Shown here in pieces: positions 23,394 to 35,088 of a stretch of DNA of 64,000 nucleotides; position 1 is the first letter of the stretch, and the number at the start of each line of letters is the position of its first letter. Under the pieces are notes generated by a model, which was not told where the DNA came from, searched no databases, and was given only the letters and a program-made list of their open reading frames with translations. The translations under genes were made by a program, and so were the position numbers. Origin of the DNA: Cannabis sativa (taxonomy: Eukaryota; Streptophyta; Magnoliopsida; Rosales; Cannabaceae). The DNA is taken from positions 20,240,160 through 20,304,159 of the forward strand of contig NC_083601.1 in NCBI RefSeq assembly GCF_029168945.1. The letters run 5' to 3'.

Positions 23394-26300
23394 CCTCCCC
23401 TCAAACTCAAAATTGAAAGATCTTCGATTTTGAGTTTGTTCCTGAAAGTAGAGAACAGTTGGCTAGAAATTGCCTTGGTCAGCCCATCTGCAATTTGGTC
23501 ATATGCTGCTACATGTTTGATGTGCACCTGCTTGTTCATCACCTTCTCTCGCACAAAATATAAGTCTAACTCTATGTGCTTCGTCCTAGCATGCAAAACA
23601 GGGTTCTGAGTGAGCATAATTGTGCTAAGATTGTCACACCAGATGACAGGTGACTGAGGAAGTTGGATGTTCAACTCAGAAAACAGGTAGTGGAGCCAAG
23701 TGATCTCTGCAGTGACAGTTGCTACACTTCGATATTCAGCCTCTGTGCTGGATCGAGAGATGGTCTGCTGCTTCTTTCTCTTCCATGCTATCAAGTTCGA
23801 ACCAAAAAATATAGCATATCCTGAGGTGGACTTTCGATCATCAGGGTCAGATGCCCAGTCGGCATCGCAGAATGCAACAAGATCAAGTGTGCGAGGTGTT
23901 GTGAAATGAAGACCATGATGCAAAGTGCCACTTATATACCTGAGGATGCGCTTCACGGCTTGCCAATGAGTATATAAGGGTCGTTGCATAAAATGACAGA
24001 CCTTATTCACAGAGAAAGACAATTCAGGTCGTGTGATAGTGAGATACTGCAGGGCACCTACTATGGACCTGTAGTGCTGAACATCAGCCACTGGTTCTCC
24101 TTCATTGGTAGACAATCGAAGGCCACTAACCATAGGTGTAGGGGCAGACTTTGAACCAAGCATTTGAGCTTTGACAAGAAGATCTTGAGCATATTTTGTT
24201 TGACAAAGATGAAGACCTTCATCTGCGTGTGTGACTTCTATGTCGAGGAAGTAATTGAGGGAACCAAGATCTTTTAAGGAGAACTTGGAGTTCAAATCAC
24301 AATGTCATCAACATACACGAGGACAAGAGTTGTTGACTAAGGTGAATGATTGATAAACAAGGAATGATCAGACTTAGAGGAAATGAAGCCAAGAGATGTC
24401 AAACAGTGTTGGAGCTTTTCAAACCAAGCTCTAGGAGCTTGTTTGAGTCCATATAAGGCTTTATTTAACTTGCACACAAGATGTTCTTGTCCAGGAATTT
24501 CAAACCCTGGTGGTTGTGTCATATACACTTCTTCTTGAAGATCACCATTCAAAAAGGCATTATTGACATCCAATTGTCTAACATCCCATCCTTTGGACAA
24601 TGCCAGAGTGAGTACAACTCTTATAGTAACTGGTTTGACCACAGGACTAAAGGTTTCTGTGAAGTCAAACCCAGCTTGTTGGTGAAACCCCTTTGCTACC
24701 AACCTAGCCTTATGTTTTAGAACACTACCATCAGGATTCTCCTTTTCCTTATAGACCCATTTACATCCTATAGCTTATCTCCCTTCAGGAAGCCTAACAA
24801 GAACCCATGTTTTATTTCTAGCCAATGCTAGGATTTCATCACCCATAGCACGGTTCCAATGTTCTTGCTGAAGAGCCTCTTTGAGAGAAGTAGCTTCTCT
24901 TGAAGCAAGATAGGCTTTAGGTTTGAAAATCCCCAATTTGGACCTTGTTGTCATTCTGTGAGTGTTGGTTCTACCAGGTGCTGGAAGACAACCTGCTAAC
25001 AGGGGCAGAGCAGCAGGGGAAGAACAAGCAGGAGGAGGCCTTGGATCAAGAGATAAAGATTCTCTTTGTGAAGGAGAAGGTGTGTGAAGTTGAGTATCCT
25101 GCTGGGCAGTGTAAGAGAGAGTGCCAGTAGCCTCACTAGCAGGTGTGATTTGATCCAATGGTTGTTGTATACCAGAAACAGCATTATGCTCAGCAGCTTC
25201 AGGAAAAGGAGCTGCAGCAGTAGTGCCATCTGCAACAAAAAAAGATGGAAAAACTGAACAGGAACCATTGTTAGCAATATTGCAAGGATCTGTAGTAGGA
25301 GAGCTGTCATGTAAAGCATTTTGGTCAATTTCAGCACTGTTATTTTCAGCATTGTAGATGGAAGGGGCCTGAACAAGATCATGCATAGTGTAGGGGTGTT
25401 TGTAGTGAGAGCAAACAGGAATGATAGCTGAGACAATAGACTGCATGAGAGAGACTCTATTACTAACAGTGTGACCAGGTTGTTGTTCATAGGGAAAGGA
25501 AAACTCATCAAACACAACATCACGAGAGATGTACAATCGACCTTTGGTGTCTAAGCACTTGTAACCTTTATGGTTAAGACTATAACCAAGAAAGGTACAA
25601 GGAGCAAATCTGAATTCTAATTTGTGTTTATGATAAGGTCGTATGTTCGGGTAACACTTGCAACCAAATGTTCTAAACATAGAGTAATCGGGTTTAGTGT
25701 TGAATAGAGTCTCTAAGGGAGATTTGTTTTGCAACAAAGGAGTAGGCAGTCTATTATGAATATAAACTGATGCTCGAAATGCTTCATCCCAAAACTTAAG
25801 TGGCAATGAGGCTTGAGCAAGAAGAGCTAGACCATTTTCAATAATGTGTCTATGCTTTCTCTCAGCCAATCCATTTTGTTGATGGGTGGTAGGACAAGGG
25901 TGTCTATGATGAATTCCATTGTCAGCTAAGAAAGTGGTAAAGGATCTAAACTGACCCCCCAATCTGTTTGCAAGGTTTTAATGGATTTTCCTAATTGCAA
26001 TTCTGCTTCAGTTTTGAAGTGTTGAAATGCTTTGAGGGCATCAGATTTATTATTTAATAGATACAACCAAGTGAACCTTGAGTAGACATCCACAAAGTGA
26101 GATGTAATACTTGTATCCATTAAAGGATAATGTGTGAGATGGTCCCCACAAATCAGACACTACAAGCTGAAGTGGTTCAGAAATGACAGTGTTAGATGCT
26201 TTAGGAAAAGGAAATTTGTGTATTTTGCCAAGACAACATGCAGTACAAACTGAGAAATGAGAGTCTTTATTAACAGGTGGCATATTACAAGTTTTGAGAA

Positions 26301-28016
26301 CAGTTTGGACAACTTTCTCAGATGGGTGGCCAAGCCTATTATGCCACAATGTGAAGCTGTTTTTGACACTTGAATTACACTTAAAACAACTTGATACAGT
26401 AAGGGCAGTATTATTTAGAGTAGCTACAAAGATACATTTAGACACAGATGAAGTAAACAAGCTGCTACTGGTTTGACCTTGGTTCTGTTTGCTGCAGTGG
26501 GTGGGTAAAGGACAGCTAGGGCTCGAGTAAATGGTGCCAATTTGAGACTGATCAAAAGAATACAGGCCATTCTTGTGCCTCCCCATCAGCAAGATAGTAT
26601 GACTCACTTCCTCCTTGACAAAACACAAATCAGAGTGGAATTCAAAATAAACATTATTATCCTTGGCAAACTTAGCAACACTGATGAGATTTTTTGTAAT
26701 TTCAGGTACATGAAGTAAGTTGTTTAAAACAAGAGAATGAGATGAATGCTAAGGAATAAAAGAGGATTGACCAATATGCTTTATAGACAAACCTGTACCA
26801 TCTCCTACATACATTTGATCTTGACCATCATAGTCATAGCAATTTGCAAGGTTTTGAGCTTGAGGGGTGCAGTGATTGGTAGCACCAGAATCTGGGTACC
26901 AATTTGCATCATTTGAGTTGCTGTTAGTAGCAATGTTGGCCTGTGGTTTCTGAGTTTGATGCAAGCCACTGCTACTGGTGTGTGGACCTGTCTGTGCACT
27001 TAAAAAATTCTTGTCAAACCGGTAAAAGCAATCAGTAGCAGTATGACCATACCTCAAACAAATTTGGCATTGAACTTTGTTGTCCAGATTGGAACCAGGT
27101 CTGCCTCCACGATTGGGAAAAAAGGTGCCTCTGCCAGAAACTTGACCTCGATTTGGAAATGAATTGCCAAACTGGTTGTTAAAGTTCATGTTTCCATTCT
27201 GAGATTGGAAATTTCCACGGCCAAATTGCTGTCTAAACCTTCTCCAGGCCAGATTGGCTTCCATAGTTGAGTCTTGATCATCAGTAACAAGATTAGCACT
27301 GAGATCTAGTTCTTTTCCAGCTTTTTCAATCCTTGACTCAGATGTAAGAAGCAGAGCCTCAATTTCCCCTACAGTGTATTCTTCAACCCGAGTATTTGTT
27401 GAGATGACAAAGGTGTCGTACTCGCTCGGAAGTCCTTTGAAAATAGCAGCTACATGATCTCGATCGCTCAAGGTTTCTCCTACAGAAGCAAGAAGATCAA
27501 CATTTTGTTTCACTTTCAACAGTTAATTGTTTAAGCTCAGACTTCCTTTCTTGAGATTTTGAAGCTTCGTACGAAATTCCAAGATCTTCGAAGAAACCTG
27601 CAGAGTAAAGTGTTTCTCCAGAGTCGTCCAAATGTGTCGAGCTGTGTTGCAGCCTACCATGCGAGGGAGAAGACTCTCAGACATGGAGGACAATAGCCAC
27701 GAGACCAGCAACTGATCCTGAACCTCCCAATCAACATAGACCTGGTTGACTCTGTTTTGGATACGATCTTCTTCATATAAGAACTCTGTTGGAGGAGGCT
27801 CTGGATGAACTTGAGAAGACGATTTCCTCTAATCACAGCAAGAACTTGCTGTTTCCAAAGGAGGAAATTATGATCATTAAGGCGTATCGAGATGCTATGG
27901 TTGAAATACACTGGTTCTTGAGGAGATTGAGATTTGGTTTGAGGAGTTTGAGCTCCATTGGAGTTGGATCCATTGTTGCCGATACCTGCAACACCTACAG
28001 TTGCCATATTAGCACT
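23375..28016 (-). pseudogene. Copia gag-pol polyprotein with frame disruptions
   Basis: Read on -: a gag start near 28008 (MATVGVAGIG) with a UBN2-type gag, and a zinc knuckle CQICLRYGHTATDC near 27050. The aspartic protease motif DSGATNH is near 26875. GAG-pre-integrase HNRLGHPSEK (about 26310) precedes integrase with DLWGP (about 26150) and an HQQNGLAERKHRHI block (about 25870). The RT N-terminal half is at 24337-24702, and YVDDIV near 24310 is immediately followed by a stop/frameshift. RNase H lies at 23375-24295. Breaks occur between gag blocks (about 27520-27660), near 26750, 25960, 24775 and 24300. The proteins cannot be made as one unit, despite the young LTRs. Confidence 0.9.
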
Positions 28017-28042
28017 GAGCGGAGGCCAGCGCTTTGATACCA

Positions 28043-28307
28043 TGTTAAACCTGTGAGCCATGAGCAAATACACACCATGAACAAGAACATGAAAGAAGGA
28101 AAGAGCAGAGAAAGATAGAGAGAAAGGTAACAAAGAGAAAGACAATGGAGAAGAAAGAGTATCTCATTGAATGAATGAGTGTACAAGATATTTATACAAC
28201 ATTCATGTAGAAGCAACAAGGAAAACAACTAACAGAAATCAGTTGCAACAACCAACTGAAAGGCTAACAGTACTAACAACTAACAGACTCAACTAACTGC
28301 CTTAACA
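28043..28307 (-). repeat. Copia LTR (5' LTR of the 23.1-28.3 kb element)
   Basis: 265 bp partner of 23129-23393. The Met-tRNA primer-binding site lies directly inside it. Confidence 0.93.
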
Positions 28308-28428
28308 CAATGTAACAAGACAAAAAAATTAATGATTTTTTTATCAATTTTTTTTATGCATTTTAAATTTTATTCCATTCTTATTCTTATTCTCATTCTT
28401 ATATTTTCATTCCTCCCAACCAAACACC

Positions 28429-29110
28429 TCCCTTAAGTATAAGTATAATCTTCTCTTTGCCCCTAGTTGGCTGATTAATAGGACTCCATTTCATAGAACT
28501 GGAAAAGGAAGACTAAAATCACAAGTTTCAAAAGCAGCCAAACTAATTATGATGTAGTGTGAACTATGAAAATTTATGATACACCAATGAACATGGATTT
28601 AGATTGATTAGCAAGTGCCTGCCTTAGCAAGTAGTCCTATATATAAGACCCTTTGTTACTAATCACAATCCATCATTACACCAAGTCTCATTTCGGCTTG
28701 GAACTTATCGTTATTCGTTACCCTTAAGCAGTGCTCTTGAAGGCTTTGATTCAAGTCAGGCAAGTAATAAATTCAAATACAAACTAACAATAAAAAAAAG
28801 GAGAAACTCAAAAAAAACAAGACACACTGAGCTTAATTTCAAGCTTTCTCACACAAAGTTAAGAAACTCAAACTAAAGTAACCAAGTCTCAACTTTGTAA
28901 CAGGCTCCACTATATTCACATGGTCACATACAAGGGAGAGGTAAAGATAAGAAGACTGTCAAGTGTCAAGTCAGCTTGGGTGAATTACAACCTGCAACTA
29001 GGATCTACATCTACTAGTGTAAAGGGGAGGTGCATATATAGTTAAATTTATATAAAGTCAATATTAACTTAATTCAGAAATATTTTTAATTTACCTATTT
29101 TTTTTTAAGT
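28429..29110. other. Intergenic DNA
   Basis: AT-rich, no coding pattern recognised. Contains what may be remnants of gene-flanking sequence but no identifiable feature. Confidence 0.4.
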
Positions 29111-29290
29111 GGCAGTTGGTTGAAAGTAATAAAATAAAATAAAATTGAAACAAAATTTTCATTTCTATTCATTTGTTTGGTTATATTTTAAAGTATTAGA
29201 TTATTATAAAGGAATGTCTCTTCTACAATGATGCTCGAATGAATATTCTATTTTTGAACGAAATTATCAAAATATAAATATAAAGTTTGA
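29111..29290. mobile_element. Degraded third copy of the GGCGTTTGGTTGG MITE family
   Basis: Shows ggcagttggttgaaagtaat at the left, then a gtttggttatattttaaagta block matching the internal gtttggttgcattttaaagta of copy 2. The right end is not recognisable. Diverged and probably truncated. Confidence 0.5.
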
Positions 29291-29510
29291 AAAAAAAAAA
29301 TTAATATTTGTATAAAAACTCATAGTTAATGTGATCTTTTTGAAAGAAAAAAAAAAAGGAAAATGGGCTGAGTTGACCTTAATCTAATCTGTTTCAGCTC
29401 AAACCACTAATTTATTCTCTTTTATTTTACAGATTTAATACTTAAATATTAGTGGAAATTGGCATAACTAGAACTAAAATTTGATTCTTTTGTATATATT
29501 TATTCTATAA

Positions 29511-29753
29511 GGGCTCGTTTGGAACGCCGTATTAGGTCGTATTGTATTATATTGTATTATATTGAATTGTATTTTATGCAATATTTTTATGTAAAACTAT
29601 ATGTGGCATTAATTTTTATGGACACTTAAATATATAATATTTTAGTATAACTTAAAATTTGACATACTATTATATAAAAATATAATGTATAATCCAATTC
29701 AATATAATACAATACAATACAATACGACCTAATACGGCATTCCAAACGAGCCC
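29511..29753. mobile_element. Tourist-like (PIF/Harbinger) MITE with near-perfect inverted ends
   Basis: 243 bp. The first 38 bases (gggctcgtttggaacgccg...) match the reverse complement of the last 38 with one mismatch. TAA borders both ends, the TWA duplication expected for PIF/Harbinger elements. No coding capacity. Related termini occur at 4487-5043 and 55932. Confidence 0.85.
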
Positions 29754-31809
29754 TAAAAGTTATTCGGCATACATAATGGTACATATTTATTATAATTCAT
29801 TTAACAATAAAGAGTTAGTAGAACCTTTTAGTGAGGCGTGGAGAATCTTTGTGGAAGAGAAGAGACTCTCTATAATTCTGAGTAATTTTCATTACACATT
29901 TTCATTTCCTTCTTTATTCTTTTCTCTCTTTGGATGATTATTTCTGACCCACCCATATCATGATTATTTCTGAGTGATCACTAGTCTATATCACACCACA
30001 TGTGAGACCAAAAAAAAACGCCATAGAAAATTAAAATTTGAAAGATATAAACCACTTAATCAGCCTTGTTGATTTGTGAGAACACATTTTAGTTCTGAAA
30101 ATTATTTTGAAAAAATATCAGCCAAACAGATTTTGATACATGATACACTATTTTCTTGAGAGTTGCAAATCAATAATCAAAAGCAGTAGCCAAAGTCTAT
30201 TAATTAGCCGTTTCTTTGACGAATAACACACATTACGACACTCAATAAATGCACTCAGACATCCACCAATAGTGAAAGCTCGGCACTTTGAAAGAGTGTG
30301 AGTGAACGTCTATCAAAAGCTGCAGAGTGGAGAGGGGTTTGGTCAGTTGTTACTTGACACTTGGGAGGTAAAAGAAGAGTGTTGTTAATGGGTTTGGTCG
30401 GCTCAACACTTTTTATAGGTGGCCCCTCATGATTAATTAAAAAAGAACATTACTATTAATTAACCATATTCTTTTAAAATTATTTTCATAAATATATTTA
30501 ATTATATTAATAGTATTATGATATCGAGGAAGGTACTAAACATCAATAATATTTTTTAGCCAATAGAAAAAGAGCATTACTATTAAGCACCACTAGTACC
30601 TTCTCGACATGCCATATTACGATTGGTTAGCGATAGCAATATTGACACATTAGAAAGTGTTATAAGCATGTTGAGAATCATGGGGTTCCATCTTAAAACC
30701 AATTGGCAATGAGTGGAGTAGCCCATGTTCTTATATATGGCTCAATTCTCTACCATTTATTTCATGTGGGACATTGTCCACAATAAGGCACCACTAGTTC
30801 CCTTTAGCATTTGTCGTTAAAAAAAAAAGCCTCAACGTGAAGTAATCCCACAAAGCACAATATTCAATATAATCCCACAAAGCACAAACAAGGATTTGGG
30901 ATAAGTTACTAACTTAGAGAGAATCTTTTCGTTATTTCTTCCTTCTTTTTATATGAATGGATTTAATACAAGGTCATAAGGTGAAGTTTACCTTGGATGA
31001 GTTTGGAATTCCTTTGAATCCTTTTCTTCATATTATATGACCAAATTTGTTACAAATTCAATATATTTATCTCTTTTACTATTATTATTATTATTATTAT
31101 TTGATCATATATAAAGATACATCTTCCAAACCCACATAATTTCCTTGTTCCAGCAATGGTTGAAACTCATGAATGGCCAATTAATTTAGTTCCATGTTTG
31201 AATGGGATGGGACAATGTCTGTATTATTTCTTTTCTTTTTTATAAGTAGCAATAAAGGGTGCTACTTCCCTTCTAGAAAAAGAAGGAGCATAGTTATAGG
31301 GCGCAACCCAAGCAGCAATCATACATTATTACATGATCTAAATCTCTAAGAGTCCAAACAACATTTTTAACCAGGCATTCACCTAAGGGAAAAAGAAGAA
31401 GAAAAAAAGTATATTAGAATTGAGGAGGAGAGGGGACTACAATCCAAAATAAGTTTGTTTCACCCATACGAAACACCATAGAGTAGGGCCCATCGACTCC
31501 GCTTCAATAGGGGAGGCCACATGCATGCAATATGCCCCAAATGACTTCCACAAATCTCCTAACGCTCCCATCTTCTAAATTAAATGGCTTGATTCTATAT
31601 ATGGGGTGTATTTCTAATTATTTGGGGAGCTAATAAATAAGATTCAAGTTGTACACCCTCAAAAATAATTCAACTTAAAAAAAAACAAATTGAATTTACC
31701 GGAATTATAACATTTTTTGCCCATAAATTTTTGTTTTCGTGTGAAAATTCCATCAGAACTATAAAAATTGTTAGTAAATATTTTCCTTAAGTTACCGGAA
31801 TGTACTAAG
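29754..31809. other. Intergenic DNA with possible LTR-like segment
   Basis: No gene recognised. About 30640-30830 (aaccaattggcaatgagtgg, then a tatatatgg TATA-like site and catgtgggacattgtcc) reads like the promoter part of a plant LTR. I could not find matching ends or a partner. An ATT microsatellite lies at 31079-31102. Confidence 0.3.
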
Positions 31810-34037
31810 AGTAAAACCCCATTCTTGCTAGTATCAATTCCACCAGCATATGTTCATACAATGGTCTCCACTCCACACCTATTACTCCAGTCATTGGCCA
31901 AACTGTGACGGCTGCTCTACAACTTACTGATCTTCCTACTATTATCAATGGATCAAATGGCCCACCAATTTATGTTGCAATAGTTAATTCCATCCTGGCA
32001 TTATCAAAGCTCAAGAAAATAAATTATCTTTAGTTTTTTCTAAGTGTCAATTGGTCTCATCAAATGGTAATGCTCGCCAAATGTTGAAACGATGTCGTAC
32101 CCGTGGCTCCCCACTGGCTGATTCCACCAACACTCATGTGTAACCTACAGTTGATTCCATTTCTGAATTGTCTAAAGGTTCAATAGTGGAGGATCATAGT
32201 TTTGCTCTTTTGGCGAAGGATGTTCACCAATCATCATGAATATCATCAGCTGGAACGCGTGGGGTTTGGGCAGTCCCCAAGCATCTTGACAACTCTAACT
32301 TTTCGTTTCTGAAAATAATTCGAATGTTATTTTTATTATGGAAACTAAGTTAAAAGTAGGTTCTTTTTCTAAATTTTGTAATGTAATAAATTTTCTTAAT
32401 GGAATTGAAGTTCCTAGGATATAGTTTAGGTGATGGTATGATGTTGTTATAGAAATCTGGTATTAATGTAACTATTATAAATTATGCAATAAATTTTATT
32501 GACCATTATATGGCGTTTGATGATGAAGAGCCTTTCACATGGCATAACAACACATATTCTAGTGCCAATAAAGCAATTAGAATATACTTTCTCAAATGTC
32601 CATAGTCTGATAGTTTTTCTCTGCCTACTCTCAAACATCTCGACTTTTATAAGTCGAATCACAGAGCTCTGCAACTTCTCATCACCCTTAATGGTCAGAT
32701 TCAAGCTCCACGCTACAAGCCTCGTTTTTACTTTGAAAAGATCTGGCTTCATAAATCTGCTTATGAGGATATCATTGCCCAAATTTAGCATGATAATGAT
32801 TCCCCTTCCATAAACCATTTGATGCATAACTTTGCTCATGCATCCTCTCAACTTCAAGTTTGGCATCGTTCAAAATTTGGAGTCCTTCCAAAATAGATTC
32901 GTTTATCTCAAGAAAAAGTTGATGGTTTGAGAAATTCTTATGATACTTCTCCTTCCCATTTCAATGAGCTTTATAATTCATAGAATATCTTGAATAACCT
33001 AATGGCACAAGAGGAGGAATACTAGCAACAACGTACCAAGATTAATTGGATGCAAGCTGGAGACTCAAATACAAAATATTTTCACCAGCTTGCAAATTCT
33101 TGGAAAGCAACAAATAAAATTATCAAATCAATTGATAATTTTGGTATTGAACACTCCTAAAAAAATGTTATCTCTAGCATTATTGGTAATTATTATTATG
33201 ATGTATACCAATCTGATGGAGTGGACCACATTAGTAATTATTAATTTTTTTTTTTATTTTAATGAAATATTAAATAATTTATTATTAAAAAAAAAAAGTA
33301 ATCGATCCAATTTGCACTATTGTGGATTTTATTGGATTTAAACTGCTATGCGGATTGAATTAGATCCAAAATATAAAATCCGCACTTAGTGCGAATTGAA
33401 TATTGTTTGATCAAAAAAGAGCAGATTGAATCGGATGAACAACTCTAACTACAGTTCTTTATGGTCAGCATGTCAGTCCTTTAAGTTGCTACTCCTTTTG
33501 GTCCCATCATTCTAAAACATTTTTCCATGCTTTGCTTGAATGTAAAAGAGCAAAGTAAGTTTGGAGATTATCAAACTTTGACTTTGCTGTCTTTATCAGC
33601 TACTTTCACTTCTGCAAAGTATTTATGTTTCACATTTTAGATGTTTTCTCTCAACAGAACTTAGAACATATTGTTTGCATTATTTAAAGCATTTGGAATG
33701 AACAAAATAATGAGGTACATGGTAAAAATCCCAAACCAACTGGTGTTCTTCTACTCCCTGCCTTAAACTATGTCACAGAATTCCAAAATGCTAAAATGGT
33801 CAGCACGCCAATGGAGACTTTTGGTTTTGGCCAGCGTCTTCTAGGCCTTTGGTAATATTAACACTGATGCTGCAGTAAATACAATAACAAAAAATTCTAA
33901 TTTTAGCGCTGTCCTTCATAACTCAGATAGTGAGATAGTGACTACCTTATCAAAGCCTTTTCAAAGATGCTTCAAACCAGAAATTCTCAAGACTATGACT
34001 ATCTTTTACAACCTTATGTGACTAGTTGAATTGCAAC
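31810..34037 (+). pseudogene. Decayed L1-type LINE (endonuclease, RT N-terminus, zinc-binding and RNase H parts)
   Basis: An endonuclease start ISWNAWGLGSP lies near 32245 and FIMETKLK near 32330. A block with TKINWMQAGDSNTKYFHQ (about 33030-33090) is the segment preceding the RT of plant LINEs. Most of the RT is missing. A zf-RVT-like stretch follows at 33470-33570 (FFHALLECKRAK), then an RNase H-like start NINTDAAVN (about 33855). Many stops and frameshifts. The rest continues after the copia element, at 40180. Confidence 0.75.
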
Positions 34038-34913
34038 TGTTGGAATTAATTCCCCATATAAGTCAACCTGTAACTATTTACTGAAGTTAAAATAGTTAGT
34101 TACAATCCTAACTAACCTACCAGCTTTACAATCCCACATCAAGACAGTTAGCAGTTATTCCCTAACCGACTATCCTCAGTTACAATACTTATAAATAGAA
34201 GAACAAAATGAAAGAGACTTACAGCTTCAACAAATCTTCTTAGATCTCCAGAGAAAAGAAGATGAAAACCCCAGACCTAGAGTGAGAGAGTTTCTCTCAT
34301 GTGTAATCAGAAAGAAAAAGAGTGAATTAGAAAGAAGAGAGAAGAGAGAGGATCTGTTCGATCCTGAGTGAAAAAGAAAGAGAAAGCTTGAGTGAGAAGT
34401 TGTACATACCTGGTTCTGAAGAACTGAGAGTTACCAGACGATCTGTGTCTTGGAGCTCAGAAATTTGATGTAAACATCGATGTTGATAGTGGATTGTGGC
34501 TGATCTTTCTCTGAGGCAGCTCACCAAGGACGTAGCCCCAATTTCAGGGGGTGAACCTTGTAAAAATCTCTGTGTTTGTTATCTCTCTCACCCTAATCTT
34601 CGCACTTGTGTATTGCTTCATTTTTGCATTATTTTTCTTCTTGGATCTGCTCAAAATCAGAGTTGATTTTCTCTGATTTTCTCTCAAGTTTTTGCTAAAC
34701 TTTTGCCCTAAGTTTTTCTCTGTGTTTCTCGAAGCCTGTTCAGACACAAAGAACAAATTAGTAAAGTAAAGGAAACAATAAAATAACATATAAAATCCAA
34801 TACGTGTCAATTGTGTGTGGATCCAAAAGTCAGAACAAGAAAGGTCAAAATTGACCTTGTGAAATAACCTGTGTGTGTGTGAGTTGTGTAGGACATATCT
34901 GTAATTTCCTACA
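34038..34913 (+). repeat. 5' LTR of the young copia element
   Basis: 876 bp, equal in length to the 3' LTR. A TATA-like tataaatag occurs near 34190 and a GT-repeat near 34870. The short - strand frames inside are not genes. Confidence 0.95.
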
Positions 34914-35088
34914 GTGGTATCAGAGCTGGTTTCAACAGCAAGAAAGACTCACAAGAAGGGAGAAGAAGGTGATCAAGATTGAAGAAAATCGATTCTTGAA
35001 GAAGAATCTTGATCAAGAGGGAGTTTGAATGTTCAAACTATTATTCTTTCCCTAACAGAAAGTTATTTTCTTTTCTGAATTTACTAAC

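Larger units (their letters stand above)
23129..28307 (-). mobile_element. Ty1/copia LTR retrotransposon, young, inserted in a MITE
   Basis: Two 265-bp LTRs (23129-23393, 28043-28307) run TGTTAA...TTAACA, bordered by the duplication CAATG. I count three differences between the LTRs. The element runs on the - strand. The primer-binding site, complementary to initiator Met tRNA (tggtatcaaagc on -), abuts the LTR at 28031-28042. A purine tract adjoins the other LTR at 23394-23410. The internal order gag, protease, integrase, RT, RNase H is that of copia. Confidence 0.95.
22953..28428. mobile_element. MITE, GGCGTTTGGTTGG family, copy 2, split by a copia element
   Basis: The left part 22953-23128 and right part 28308-28428 together reconstitute the family seen at 18690-18998. 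They carry inverted ends ggcgtttggttggagg and cctcccaaccaaacacc. The CAATG at the break is duplicated on both sides of the copia element, showing that the MITE was there first. Confidence 0.8.

Noticed and set aside
34327..34810. Two - strand open frames of 66 and 88 codons, repeated exactly at 39593-40076
   Set aside because: They sit in both LTRs of the young copia element and are duplicated only because the LTRs are identical.
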